NCBI RefSeq assembly: GCF_002258315.1
Contig: NZ_NOYD01000050.1
Coordinates: 248,001 to 312,000 of the forward strand
DNA from: Rhodococcus sp. 06-462-5
Lineage (GTDB): Bacteria > Actinomycetota > Actinomycetes > Mycobacteriales > Mycobacteriaceae
Reading direction: 5' to 3'
DNA length: 64,000 nt
Numbering within the stretch: position 1 is the stretch's first letter; the number at the start of each line of letters is the position of its first letter. A program made the position numbers and the translations under genes. Below are positions 36,675-45,713 of this stretch, piece after piece. Below the pieces are notes generated by a model. The model worked only from the letters and a program-made list of their open reading frames with translations, was not told the DNA's origin and did no database searches.

Positions 36675-38459
36675 TCAGGCCTCGGCCGGTTCTTCCTTCT
36701 TCTCCGGCTTGAAGTCGACGCCCGATTCCTTACGCTGCTGCGGCGTGATCGGTGCCGGCGCGTCGGTCAACGGGTCGATGCCGCCACCGGACTTGGGGAA
36801 CGCGATGACCTCACGGATGGAATCGACTCCGGCAAGCAGCGCCGTGATGCGATCCCAGCCGAACGCGATGCCGCCGTGCGGCGGTGCGCCGTAGGAGAAG
36901 GCATCGAGAAGGAAGCCGAACTTCTCCTGAGCTTCTTCCTTGCCGATACCCATGATCGCGAACACTCGTTCCTGAATGTCCTTGCGGTGGATACGAATAC
37001 TGCCGCCGCCGATCTCGTTGCCGTTGCAGACGATGTCGTAGGCGTAGGCCAACGCAGATCCGGGGTCGGTGTCGAACGTATCCATCGACTCCGGCTTCGG
37101 CGACGTGAACGCATGGTGCACGGCAGTCCAGGCACCGGATCCGACGGCCACGTCACCACTGGCCGTTGCATCGGACGTGGGCTCGAACAGCGGAGCGTCG
37201 ACGACCCAAACGAACGCCCATGCCTTCGGGTCGATCAGGTCGAGCTTGCGAGCGATCTCGCCGCGCACGGCACCGAGCAATCCACGTGATGCCTTGACCG
37301 GGCCCGCGGAGAAGAAGATCGCATCGCCGTTGTTCGCGCCGACATGTGCAGCGAGGCCGTCACGCTCGGCGTCGGTCAGATTCTTGGCAACCGGTCCACC
37401 CAGCGTGCCGTCCTCACCGACGAGGACGTAGGCGAGGCCCTTGTGGCCGCGCTGCTTGGCGAATTCCTGCCACCGGTCCAGCTGTTTGCGGGGCTGCGAT
37501 GCACCACCGGGCATGACGACTGCACCGACGTACGGGGCCTGGAACACACGGAACGTGGTGTCGGAGAAGAAGTCCGTGCACTCGACCAATTCGATGTCGA
37601 AGCGGAGATCGGGCTTGTCCGAACCGTAGCGACGCATCGCCTCGGCGTAGGTGATCCGCGGAATCGGAGCCGTGAAGTGGTGACCGACGAGCTTCCACAG
37701 CGACGCCAGGATCTCCTCGGCCAGCAGGATGACGTCGTCCTGGGTGACGAAGCTCATCTCGACGTCGAGCTGAGTGAACTCCGGCTGACGGTCGGCGCGG
37801 AAATCCTCGTCTCGGTAGCACCGGGCAATCTGGTAGTAGCGCTCGATGCCGCCGACCATCAACAGCTGCTTGAACAGCTGCGGGCTCTGCGGCAGAGCGT
37901 AGAAGCTACCCGGCTGCAATCTCGCCGGCACCAGGAAGTCGCGGGCACCCTCGGGAGTGGATCGCGTGAGCGTCGGAGTCTCGACCTCGACGAACTCGTG
38001 GTGCGCGAGCACCGAACGGGCCGCCGCGTTGACGTGCGAGCGGAGGCGAATGGCTTTCCCCGGTCCTTCGCGACGCAGATCGAGGTAGCGGTACTTCAGC
38101 CGCGCCTCTTCGCCCGGCTGGTCGTCGAGCTGGAACGGCAGCGGCGCGGCCTCGGACAGGACCTCGATCTCGGAGGCCTCGACCTCGATCGCACCGGTCG
38201 GGATCTCGTAGTTGGCATTGCCCTCGGGGCGGCCTTCGACCTTGCCGGTCACCTTCACGACGTATTCGGCGCGCAGGCGGTGGGCCTGCTCGAGTGCTGC
38301 TCCCTCACGGAAGACGACCTGGGACACACCGGACGCGTCGCGTAGATCGATGAAGATGACGCCGCCGTGATCGCGTCGGCGGGCCACCCATCCCGTCAGC
38401 GTCACGGTTCGGTCGACGTGCTCGGGGCGTAATGAGCCGGCGAGGTGGGTGCGCAGCAC
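36675..38459 (-). CDS. aspS: Aspartyl-tRNA synthetase (probably Asp/Asn type)
   Basis: Charges tRNA-Asp and, in many actinobacteria, tRNA-Asn for later amidation by GatCAB. The 594 residues have the N-terminal OB anticodon-binding domain ([23 protein letters not shown]), the class II motif 2 region [20 protein letters not shown], a GAD insertion, and motif 3 [10 protein letters not shown] near 528. The GTG at 38459 is preceded by AAAGGAC; the frame is open far upstream into the divergent gene and that part is spurious. No T-box leader was seen. Confidence 0.96.
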   Translation of the reverse strand: MLRTHLAGSLRPEHVDRTVTLTGWVARRRDHGGVIFIDLRDASGVSQVVFREGAALEQAHRLRAEYVVKVTGKVEGRPEGNANYEIPTGAIEVEASEIEVLSEAAPLPFQLDDQPGEEARLKYRYLDLRREGPGKAIRLRSHVNAAARSVLAHHEFVEVETPTLTRSTPEGARDFLVPARLQPGSFYALPQSPQLFKQLLMVGGIERYYQIARCYRDEDFRADRQPEFTQLDVEMSFVTQDDVILLAEEILASLWKLVGHHFTAPIPRITYAEAMRRYGSDKPDLRFDIELVECTDFFSDTTFRVFQAPYVGAVVMPGGASQPRKQLDRWQEFAKQRGHKGLAYVLVGEDGTLGGPVAKNLTDAERDGLAAHVGANNGDAIFFSAGPVKASRGLLGAVRGEIARKLDLIDPKAWAFVWVVDAPLFEPTSDATASGDVAVGSGAWTAVHHAFTSPKPESMDTFDTDPGSALAYAYDIVCNGNEIGGGSIRIHRKDIQERVFAIMGIGKEEAQEKFGFLLDAFSYGAPPHGGIAFGWDRITALLAGVDSIREVIAFPKSGGGIDPLTDAPAPITPQQRKESGVDFKPEKKEEPAEA

Positions 38460-38628
38460 GGGTGTCCTTTCGAGAAAAATCCGCTGATCGTGTTCTTCGA
38501 TCACCGATCCTACGGAGCACATGACCGTAGAAGGAAACGAGATCGCGACGCGGCATGCGAAGCTATGGCCGACAGCAGCGATGTGTGTTCCCGCCACAGG
38601 CGGGAGCTCGGCGGAGAGGAACTCGGGC

Positions 38629-39546
38629 ATGACCTTCAGAGAAGGTTCGCAAACGACACCAGGTCGAGTCTCCGTCGGTGGCCGTGGAGGAGGCGGCGGA
38701 CGCGGCAAGTTGGCGATCGGTGGCGGCGCGGGTGGCCTGGTCATCATCGTCCTTGCTTTGCTGTTCGGCGGCGACCCAGGAGCAATCCTCAACCAGATCA
38801 GCGGTGGCGACAGCTCTGCGGAGCAGAACGACTCAGGGACGTCGGGAACGCTCGACTGTGACGTCGCGGACGCGAACAGCAACGTCGACTGCCGAATCGA
38901 CTTCACCGTCGGAAGTCTGGACACCGTCTGGGAATCTCAGCTGGAAGCTCAGACCGGCGTCGCCTACGTTCAGCCTGAAGTGCGGTTGTTCTCGGGAGCA
39001 ACGAATACCGGCTGCGGCAACGCCACCAGCGCCGTCGGGCCGTTCTACTGCCCGGCCGATTCCACCGCGTACTTCGACACGAGCTTCTTCCAGGTTCTCG
39101 TCGATCAGTTCGGTTCCAGCGCCGGCCCGTTGGCGCAGGAGTACGTGGTGGCGCACGAGTTCGGCCACCACCTGCAGAACCAACTGGGCGACATCGGCCG
39201 AGCGCAGGCAGATCCGCAGGGACCCGAGTCCGGTGGCGTCAAGGTGGAGCTGCAGGCCGACTGCTACGCGGGAATCTGGGCGCACTACGCAGCCGACACG
39301 GTCGATCCGAAAACCGGGGTTCCGTTCCTCGAGCCGCTGACCACCACCGATATCAACGACGCCCTCTCGGCAGCGTCGTCGGTGGGCGACGACCGCATTC
39401 AGCAGGCATCCACCGGCAGCGTCAACCCCGAGGGCTGGACGCACGGGTCTTCTGCGCAGCGCCAGGCATGGTTCACCGCGGGCTACGAGACCGGACAGGT
39501 CGCGGCCTGCGACACGTTCTCGGCGCGCGACCTGAACAACCCCTGA
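38629..39546 (+). CDS. YpfJ-type neutral zinc metallopeptidase, membrane-anchored
   Basis: A 305-residue protein with a Gly-rich N-terminus and one membrane helix (about 29-46). It is followed by an extracytoplasmic domain with four cysteines and the zincin motif HEFGH at 176-180 ([16 protein letters not shown]), then EL QAD with the third-ligand region ([15 protein letters not shown]). Homologues are annotated as YpfJ or zinc-binding metallopeptidases; the mycobacterial counterpart also lies near aspS. ATG at 38629 with GGAGAGGAA upstream is preferred to the ATG at 38521. Substrate unknown. Confidence 0.88.
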   Translation: MTFREGSQTTPGRVSVGGRGGGGGRGKLAIGGGAGGLVIIVLALLFGGDPGAILNQISGGDSSAEQNDSGTSGTLDCDVADANSNVDCRIDFTVGSLDTVWESQLEAQTGVAYVQPEVRLFSGATNTGCGNATSAVGPFYCPADSTAYFDTSFFQVLVDQFGSSAGPLAQEYVVAHEFGHHLQNQLGDIGRAQADPQGPESGGVKVELQADCYAGIWAHYAADTVDPKTGVPFLEPLTTTDINDALSAASSVGDDRIQQASTGSVNPEGWTHGSSAQRQAWFTAGYETGQVAACDTFSARDLNNP

Positions 39547-39555
39547 TCGCACCGT

Positions 39556-40584
39556 TCAGAACAGAGTGAGAGCCGGCCCCGAGGCCACCAGTTCTCGGGG
39601 TTCGGCAGGCTCGTTCGCGGGCAATGCGCGGGTCTGTTCTGCGGCGAACCCGTAGGAGTCGAGCAGCGGATCGATTCTCGCTTTCAGCCACTGCTTGTAT
39701 TCCGGAGTCACGTACGCCCCGTGCCCGTACAGCTGACGGTATCGACGCACCAATGCGGGGTGTTCCTTCACCAGCCAGCTCATGTACCAGTCCTTGGTGC
39801 TCGAACGCAGATGCATCGGCAGCGCCGTCACGGTTGTCGCACCTGCCTCGGCCAGGGCACCGATGAGGCCGTCCAACTGCTTGGCCCCGTCGGTGAGAAA
39901 CGGAATCACCGGTGCCACCAGAACGCCGCAGTCAAGGCCCGCGTCGCGGACCGCACGAACGAGATCCAATCGTGCTCGCGGACTGGGGGTCCCGGGCTCG
40001 AGCTGCTTCTGCAGGTCGGCGTCGTGAATGGCCAGGCTGATGCTCACCTGCACCTCCACCTGTTGCGCAGCCAGCGTCAGCAGAGGCAGATCACGCCGCA
40101 GCAGTGTGCCCTTGGTGAGAATCGAGAACGGCGTCCCGGATTCGGTCAACGCTCGAATGATCCCCGGCATCAACCGATATCGACCCTCAGCGCGTTGATA
40201 GGGGTCGGTGTTGGTGCCGAGCGCCACCGGCTCGCGCTTCCACGACCGGCGCGCGAGTTCCTTGCGTAGTACCGCAGCGACGTTGGTCTTGACGACGATC
40301 TGCGAGTCGAAGTCGTTGCCGGAGTCCAGATCCAGATATTCGTGGGTCGGGCGGGCGAAGCAGTATCGACATGCATGCGAGCACCCGCGCATCGGGTTGA
40401 CGGTCCACGAGAAGGGCACCCGAGATTCGCTCGGCACTTCGTTCAGAGCGCTCTTGCACAGCACCTCGTGGAAGGTGATGCCCTCGAACTCAGGCGTCTG
40501 CACGCTGCGGACCAGCCCCGATCGCTCGAGCCCCGGTAGCGCACCGTCGTCCGCGGCGTCGAGAGTCTGACCGGCCCATCGCAT
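39556..40584 (-). CDS. Radical SAM protein, Rv2578c type
   Basis: A 342-residue protein with the [4Fe-4S] binding motif CX3CX2C as Cys68, Cys72 and Cys75 in MRGCSHACRYCFARPTHEYL. The rest forms a partial TIM barrel (VALGTNTDPYQRAEGRYRL, FSILTKGTLLRRD), a signature shared with spore photoproduct lyase-like radical SAM proteins. ATG at 40584 (MRWAGQTLDA) fits the mycobacterial start as remembered. It faces the metallopeptidase gene tail to tail with a 9 nt gap and no terminator. Reaction unknown; the spore-lyase resemblance hints at nucleic acid substrates, but that is speculative. Confidence 0.87.
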   Translation of the reverse strand: MRWAGQTLDAADDGALPGLERSGLVRSVQTPEFEGITFHEVLCKSALNEVPSESRVPFSWTVNPMRGCSHACRYCFARPTHEYLDLDSGNDFDSQIVVKTNVAAVLRKELARRSWKREPVALGTNTDPYQRAEGRYRLMPGIIRALTESGTPFSILTKGTLLRRDLPLLTLAAQQVEVQVSISLAIHDADLQKQLEPGTPSPRARLDLVRAVRDAGLDCGVLVAPVIPFLTDGAKQLDGLIGALAEAGATTVTALPMHLRSSTKDWYMSWLVKEHPALVRRYRQLYGHGAYVTPEYKQWLKARIDPLLDSYGFAAEQTRALPANEPAEPRELVASGPALTLF

Positions 40585-40709
40585 ACACACAGTCGAACAT
40601 TTGTTCTATGTCGTGTCAAGGCCGGCTCGACCCGGACGATCCCCGCTCGGGTGTGGTCACCGGAAGGCGATAGCGTAGGCCCCCAGTCGATCCTAGGAGT
40701 GCACCGCAA

Positions 40710-41180
40710 GTGACCGCCCCGAACACACCGACCCTCGAGCCCATTCTGCGTCTCGGCCTCACCCTCGGACCGGGAATCGACATCGGTTCGGTGCCCGCCG
40801 GTGAGCGGGTGGTCACCACCGTGCTCGGCGGCGCAGCTCCCGGCCCCGACATCGAGGGCACCCTCGCAGCCGGGTCGACCGTCGTCAGCGTGACGCGACC
40901 CGACGGATGCACCGAGTTCAGCAGCGACCTCGTTCTCGAACTGGCGACCGGCGGTTATCTCTCGCTCGACTATCGCGGAGTTCAGTTCGGGCCGGCCGAC
41001 GTCATCGACGCTCTGAACGATCCCGAACGTGAGGTGGACCCCGCCACGTACTACTTCCGCGGCACCCTCCGCGTATCGACGGCGGTCCCGAAGTTCACCT
41101 ATCTCAACCGCGCGCTCGTCGTCACGTCCGGATCTCGTTCGGCCGAAGCCGTCGTGCTCGACGCATTCCTGGTCACCTGA
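40710..41180 (+). CDS. DUF3237 family protein
   Basis: A 156-residue cytoplasmic protein with the DUF3237 pattern: LEPILRLGLTLGPGIDIGSVPAGERV at the N-terminus, RPDG, YLSLDYRGVQFGP and the C-terminal YYFRGTLRVSTAVPKFTYLNR. The family forms a beta-barrel-like fold; I know of no assigned reaction. GTG start with TAGGAGT upstream, divergent from the radical SAM gene with 125 bp between. It ends 7 nt before the stop of the convergent membrane-protein gene. Confidence 0.83.
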   Translation: MTAPNTPTLEPILRLGLTLGPGIDIGSVPAGERVVTTVLGGAAPGPDIEGTLAAGSTVVSVTRPDGCTEFSSDLVLELATGGYLSLDYRGVQFGPADVIDALNDPEREVDPATYYFRGTLRVSTAVPKFTYLNRALVVTSGSRSAEAVVLDAFLVT

Positions 41181-41187
41181 TTCCTGC

Positions 41188-41841
41188 TCATTCGAGCAGC
41201 TGGGCGACCTCTCGGTCGGTCAGCGTCGCCTGCGGAGTTCGCCCCTTGCTTCGGACCAGTTCGACGGCGCGATAGAGCGGCCGTTGGTCGAGCCCGGCGT
41301 CGCGCGCCTCGGCGCGCAGCTGATCCACCAGCACCGACGCGATCGCCGCGGCAGGCACCAACTCGGTGGTCCACAGCGAGTCGGCGAGGCTGCGTAACGC
41401 GAGGATCGGCAGTTCCCGGCCCCCGTCCCTGGTGTAGAGCGCAAGCGCAACCACTATGTGCGTACGCCCGTCGTAGAGCCGTAGCGAGATCTGATCTATT
41501 CCGGCCGTCCGAATCGTCAGTTCGGCCGTCACCACCTCCGGCATCTTCAGCCGGCGAGTGCGCAACCCTCGCGCGCACAGTTGCGGACCGTCGAGCCACA
41601 CCCGTCGGCGCAGACCGAGCCAACCCGACAGTACGGCGGGACCGCCGACGATCACCCCGACCAGAACTGCAACCCACACCGGCGCGAACAGCGCCAGGAC
41701 GACGGCGAGAACGATCCCGATCGCGGCCGACCCGACGATGATCTTGCGCAGGCGCGGTGCCAGGAACTCCACCGAGACCAGGTCGAGTGCTACCGGCCCC
41801 GCGTTGGACCGAGAGTCACCGGGCCGGGACTCACTGGGCAA
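41188..41841 (-). CDS. Predicted two-helix membrane protein, function unknown
   Basis: A 217-residue protein with two adjacent hydrophobic helices (about 33-52 and 55-73) then a hydrophilic domain with a PH-like run of strands ([30 protein letters not shown]). I do not recognise a named family. TTG at 41841 lies within the last codons of hisS with GGAG 6 nt upstream; the overlap suggests translational coupling to hisS. The start is the least certain part. Confidence 0.7.
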   Translation of the reverse strand: MPSESRPGDSRSNAGPVALDLVSVEFLAPRLRKIIVGSAAIGIVLAVVLALFAPVWVAVLVGVIVGGPAVLSGWLGLRRRVWLDGPQLCARGLRTRRLKMPEVVTAELTIRTAGIDQISLRLYDGRTHIVVALALYTRDGGRELPILALRSLADSLWTTELVPAAAIASVLVDQLRAEARDAGLDQRPLYRAVELVRSKGRTPQATLTDREVAQLLE

Positions 41842-43102
41842 GGCGCGCTCCGAGGGCGTCGACCACGTCGGCCATCGGAACGGTGTCCTGCTCTCCGTTC
41901 GAGAGGTCTTTCACCAGAACCGATTCCGCAGCCAGTTCCTGATCACCGAGCACCAACGCGAACCGCGCTCCGGACCGGTCGGCGGCCTTCATGGCACCCT
42001 TGATCCCGCGATTTCCGTAGGCCATGTCCACGGCTATTCCTCGTTCGCGTAGCTGGGCCGCGATGTCGACGATCGCCAGCTTGGCACCGGCCCCCATCGG
42101 AACACCGAAGACCTGGCATCGCGACGTCGCGCCCGCGGTCTTGCCTTCGGCGGCGAGGGCCAGCACCGTGCGATCGACGCCGAGGCCGAACCCGATTCCG
42201 GAGAGCGCCTGCCCGCCGAGCTGTTCCATCAAACCGTCGTAGCGGCCGCCGCCGCCGATGCCCGATTGTGCGCCGAGCCCGTCGTGGACGAACTCGAACG
42301 TCGTCTTGGTGTAGTAGTCGAGGCCACGCACCATCCGCGGATTCACCAGGTACGGAACGTTCATCACGTCCAGGTATGCCAGCACTTCGTCGAAGTGTTC
42401 CTTCGCCGAATCGGAGAGGTGATCGAGCATCAGCGGTGCGTCCGCGGTCATCGCGCGCACCTCGGGTCGCTTGTCGTCGAGCACCCGCAGCGGGTTGATC
42501 TCGGCGCGTCGACGGGTGTCCTCGTCCAGGGGAAGCGCGAACAGGTACTGCTGCAACAGCTCTCGGTACTGCGGGCGGCAGGTGTCGTCGCCGAGCGAGG
42601 TGATCTCGAGCCGGAACCCGGTGAGTCCGAGGGCCCGAAAACCGGCGTCGGCCACGGCGATGACCTCGGCATCCAGCGCCGGGTCGTCGACGCCGATCGC
42701 CTCGACACCCACCTGCTGCAGCTGCCGGTATCGACCGGCCTGCGGGCGTTCGTAGCGGAAGAACGGCCCGGCGTAGGCCAACTTGACCGGCAGCGCTCCC
42801 CGATCCAATCCGTGCTCGATCACCGCCCGCATGACTCCTGCGGTGCCTTCGGGGCGCAGCGTCACCGATCGGTCTCCGCGATCGGAGAAGGTGTACATCT
42901 CCTTGCTCACCACATCGGTCGACTCCCCGACCCCGCGGGCGAACAGGCCGGTGTCCTCGAAGATCGGCAGTTCGATGTGGCCGTAGCCGGCGTTGCGGGC
43001 TGCGTCGAGCAACCCTTCGCGTACGGCAACGAACTCGGCCGAGTTGGGCGGAAAGTAATCGGGAATGCCCTTGGGCGCGGAAAAGGCGGTCGGCTTGCTC
43101 AC
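41831..43102 (-). CDS. hisS: Histidyl-tRNA synthetase
   Basis: Class II synthetase charging tRNA-His. The 423 residues begin [19 protein letters not shown] and show motif 2 ([21 protein letters not shown]), the histidine-specific [13 protein letters not shown] near 265 and motif 3 ([17 protein letters not shown]). The GTG at 43102 stands 8 nt from GGAAAG. GTG at 43108 overlaps the upstream stop (GTGA) but is only 2 nt from that site. A very long open frame extends upstream under the MBL gene and is spurious. Confidence 0.96.
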   Translation of the reverse strand: MSKPTAFSAPKGIPDYFPPNSAEFVAVREGLLDAARNAGYGHIELPIFEDTGLFARGVGESTDVVSKEMYTFSDRGDRSVTLRPEGTAGVMRAVIEHGLDRGALPVKLAYAGPFFRYERPQAGRYRQLQQVGVEAIGVDDPALDAEVIAVADAGFRALGLTGFRLEITSLGDDTCRPQYRELLQQYLFALPLDEDTRRRAEINPLRVLDDKRPEVRAMTADAPLMLDHLSDSAKEHFDEVLAYLDVMNVPYLVNPRMVRGLDYYTKTTFEFVHDGLGAQSGIGGGGRYDGLMEQLGGQALSGIGFGLGVDRTVLALAAEGKTAGATSRCQVFGVPMGAGAKLAIVDIAAQLRERGIAVDMAYGNRGIKGAMKAADRSGARFALVLGDQELAAESVLVKDLSNGEQDTVPMADVVDALGARLAQ

Positions 43103-43104
43103 AC

Positions 43105-43797
43105 TCACAGCTTTCCTTGCTCGGGGTCGGTGAGTCCAACGAGGAACGGATTGGCCCCGCGCTCCTGGCCGATCGAACTCTGTCCGCCGTGCCCCGGGAG
43201 CACCACCGTGTCGTCGCTCAACGGGAGCAGCCGCGTCGCAATGGACCGCAGCAGTTGATCGTGATCGCCGCCGGGCAGATCGGAACGCCCGATCGATCCC
43301 GCGAAGAGGGTGTCCCCGGTCAGGGCCAACGGCACCGAGCCGTCGGGCCCGTCGGCGTGGGCGAGGAACACCACCGATCCCTGGGTGTGCCCGGGGGTGT
43401 GCACCACCGTGAACTCGATTCCGGCGAGTTCGAGCCGGAGACCGTCCGTGAGCTCGATCACCTCGGCCGGTTCGTGGAACTCGAGGTCGCCCAGTACCGC
43501 CGCCAACGTCGGACCCGTTCCCTTGATCGGATCGGCCAGCATGTAGCGGTCCTCGGGTGCGATGTACGCCGGGATGCCGTACTTTGCGCAGATCGGCTCC
43601 ACCGACCACGTGTGGTCCAGATGACCGTGCGTGAGCAGTACAGCGGTGGGGGTGAGCGAGGACTGCGTCAGGAAGTCGATCAGCGGATCCGCGGCGTCCT
43701 GACCGGGATCGACGACGACGCACTCGGACGCGTCGTCCTGGGCCAGGATGTAACAGTTCGTCTGGAACATGCCTGCGGGGAATCCGGTGACGAGCAA
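43105..43797 (-). CDS. MBL-fold hydrolase, glyoxalase II-like
   Basis: A 230-residue metallo-beta-lactamase-fold hydrolase with the metal motif THGHLDH (His57, His59, Asp61, His62), [13 protein letters not shown] near 133 and a later [12 protein letters not shown]. The short length and glyoxalase II-like layout suggest hydrolysis of a thiol ester. In mycolata the thiol would be mycothiol rather than glutathione, but that is inference. The TTG start is supported by AGGAG 8 nt upstream. It is coupled to hisS and divergent from the cyclophilin pair, the same order as in mycobacteria. Confidence 0.87.
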   Translation of the reverse strand: MLVTGFPAGMFQTNCYILAQDDASECVVVDPGQDAADPLIDFLTQSSLTPTAVLLTHGHLDHTWSVEPICAKYGIPAYIAPEDRYMLADPIKGTGPTLAAVLGDLEFHEPAEVIELTDGLRLELAGIEFTVVHTPGHTQGSVVFLAHADGPDGSVPLALTGDTLFAGSIGRSDLPGGDHDQLLRSIATRLLPLSDDTVVLPGHGGQSSIGQERGANPFLVGLTDPEQGKL

Positions 43798-43988
43798 GAC
43801 AAACGCTCCTAAAGGCTGAGGCCGAAGTACCGAGCAAGCTTAGTGGTGCCGCACTCGCCGGGTCCCCCCAGCATGCTCTCAGGCAGTGATGGCAAACTCG
43901 CGTTGGCCGATTCTCGGCCGGATACCACACGATCGGTCCGTGCAGCGAGCGGGCGAGGTCGTTTTTCGACAAGCGGGAGGAACACGAA

Positions 43989-44852
43989 TTGCCCAGCAAC
44001 GAGCAACGGCGCGAGGCTGCCAAACGAAAGCTCGAACGCCAACTCGTACGCCGCGCCGAGCGAGCGCGTCGTCGTAAGCAATTGACGATCGCCGGTTCCG
44101 TTCTCGGCGTCGTCGCGGTCGTGGCCGTCGTCTCGGTCGTGTACGTGGTGACCCGCGGTGACGACGATGCCAGCACCGCCCAGGAATCGACGACGTCCGC
44201 GCCCGCCGATTCGATCATCGCAGCGGGGCGCACCGAGCCGCTGCCCGAGACGGTGAACTGCTCCTATCCCGCTGCGACGCAGCCTGCGGCGAAGGAGAAC
44301 ACTCCCCCGCGCACCGACAACGTGCCCACCAGCGACGAGCCGCTGAGCTACAGCATGACCACGTCTGCGGGGAACATCGGGCTGACGTTGAACAATCCCG
44401 AGTCTCCGTGCACGGTCAACAGTTTCGTATCTCTCGCCAATCAGGGCTACTTCGACGGCACCACCTGCCATCGACTCACCACCGGCGCCGGCCTGCAGGT
44501 TCTGCAGTGCGGCGATCCCACCGGCACCGGCTCCGGCGGACCGGGCTACCAGTTCGCCGATGAATTCCCCACCGACACGTTTGCCGAGGGCGACCCCGCT
44601 GCACAGACCCCCATCGCCTACCCACGCGGAACGTTGGCCATGGCCAACGCAGGCCCGGGTACCAACGGCAGCCAGTTCTTCCTCGTCTACGGCGATTCCG
44701 AACTGCCGCCCGCCTACACCGCGTTCGGCACCATCGACGAGACCGGACTTGCCACCCTCGACGCCATCGCGGCCAAGGGCGTCCAAGGCGGCGCATCCGA
44801 CGGAGCCCCCGCCGAACCGGTCGACATCACGTCCATGTTGAGCGACCTGTGA
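43989..44852 (+). CDS. ppiB: Membrane-anchored cyclophilin-type peptidyl-prolyl isomerase
   Basis: A 287-residue protein. The basic N-terminus ([19 protein letters not shown]) precedes one membrane helix at about 31-54. The cyclophilin domain from about residue 80 onward faces the outside, with [20 protein letters not shown] and [20 protein letters not shown]. The second motif is the peptide-binding core. Four cysteines are spaced as in the mycobacterial PpiB. TTG start after GGGAGGAA. Its stop overlaps the start of a paralogue by 4 nt. Confidence 0.93.
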   Translation: MPSNEQRREAAKRKLERQLVRRAERARRRKQLTIAGSVLGVVAVVAVVSVVYVVTRGDDDASTAQESTTSAPADSIIAAGRTEPLPETVNCSYPAATQPAAKENTPPRTDNVPTSDEPLSYSMTTSAGNIGLTLNNPESPCTVNSFVSLANQGYFDGTTCHRLTTGAGLQVLQCGDPTGTGSGGPGYQFADEFPTDTFAEGDPAAQTPIAYPRGTLAMANAGPGTNGSQFFLVYGDSELPPAYTAFGTIDETGLATLDAIAAKGVQGGASDGAPAEPVDITSMLSDL

Positions 44853-45646
44853 ACCGGACCTCGGCTCTGACGATCGCGATCTCGGCCACCGCGCTGATAC
44901 TCGCGGGGTGTTCCGGTTCGGCCGAACCGGCTGCTGCACCGACCACCACACCCCCATCGTCGACGACCACGACGACCGAAGCACCCGCGCCGCGACCTGC
45001 ACTCGATCTGTCCCGCTTCGGGGCGTTGCCGCCTGTGCCGCAGCCGACGACCGATACGGTGTCCTGCTCGTATCCGGAGGAGTCTCCGGCCGTCAAGGAG
45101 GTCGACGCTCCTACGACCGACAACGTCGACGTGTACGGAAACGTCGAGGTGACGTTGTCGACCACTGCGGGTCCGATCGGCATCACACTGGATCGGACGC
45201 CTGCACCGTGCACGGTCAACAGTGTGGTGAGCCTCGTCCAGCAGGGATACTTCGACGGCTCACCCTGTCACCGACTGACGACGTCACCGGGCCTCGAGGT
45301 ACTGCAGTGCGGTGACCCGTCCGGATCCGGTCGAGGCGGACCGGGATACACCTTCGCCAACGAGTACCCCACCACCGCGTACACCGACGATCCGGCGCAG
45401 GCCCAGAACCCGGTGGTCTACCCGCGCGGCACGCTGGCCATGGCCAACGCAGGCCCCGACACCAACGGCAGCCAGTTCTTCCTGGTGTACGCGGATTCGG
45501 TGCTGCCACCGCAGTACACGGTGTTCGGCACCATCTCGGACGCCGGTCTGCAAACCCTCGACGCCATCGCGGCGGGCGGGGTCACCGGCGGCTCCGAGGA
45601 CGGCGCACCGGCGACCCCGGTGATCGTGGAGTCCGCAACGGTGTAG
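44849..45646 (+). CDS. Lipoprotein cyclophilin, tandem paralogue of ppiB
   Basis: A 265-residue protein with a lipoprotein signal peptide ending in LILAGC (Cys21 lipidated) and a Thr/Pro-rich linker of about 30 residues. The cyclophilin domain has HRLTTSPGLEVLQCGDPSG and [20 protein letters not shown]. It is strikingly similar to the preceding gene in both domain and cysteine positions, so it is a tandem duplication. GTG start overlaps the ppiB stop (GTGA). Predicted to fold proteins outside the cytoplasmic membrane. Confidence 0.9.
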   Translation: MNRTSALTIAISATALILAGCSGSAEPAAAPTTTPPSSTTTTTEAPAPRPALDLSRFGALPPVPQPTTDTVSCSYPEESPAVKEVDAPTTDNVDVYGNVEVTLSTTAGPIGITLDRTPAPCTVNSVVSLVQQGYFDGSPCHRLTTSPGLEVLQCGDPSGSGRGGPGYTFANEYPTTAYTDDPAQAQNPVVYPRGTLAMANAGPDTNGSQFFLVYADSVLPPQYTVFGTISDAGLQTLDAIAAGGVTGGSEDGAPATPVIVESATV

Positions 45647-45655
45647 CTCCGATCG

Positions 45656-45702
45656 AACGACGAGAGGGTGAGCAGAGATTCTCTGCTCACCCTCTCGTCG
45701 TT
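45656..45702. terminator. Perfect 22-bp bidirectional terminator hairpin
   Basis: Two 22-nt arms (45656-45677 and 45681-45702) are exactly complementary around an ATT loop, between the lipoprotein cyclophilin stop (10 nt away) and the rel stop at 45714. No long T-tract on either side. An extremely strong stem for a shared terminator. Confidence 0.9.
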
Positions 45703-45713
45703 GTCCGGACCTC

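Noticed and set aside
38460..38924. N-terminal extension of aspS
   Set aside because: It overlaps the divergent metallopeptidase gene; the OB domain begins right at 38459.
43103..44233. The very long upstream extension of the hisS frame
   Set aside because: It lies under the MBL hydrolase and part of ppiB. The normal class II start and ribosome-binding site are at 43102.
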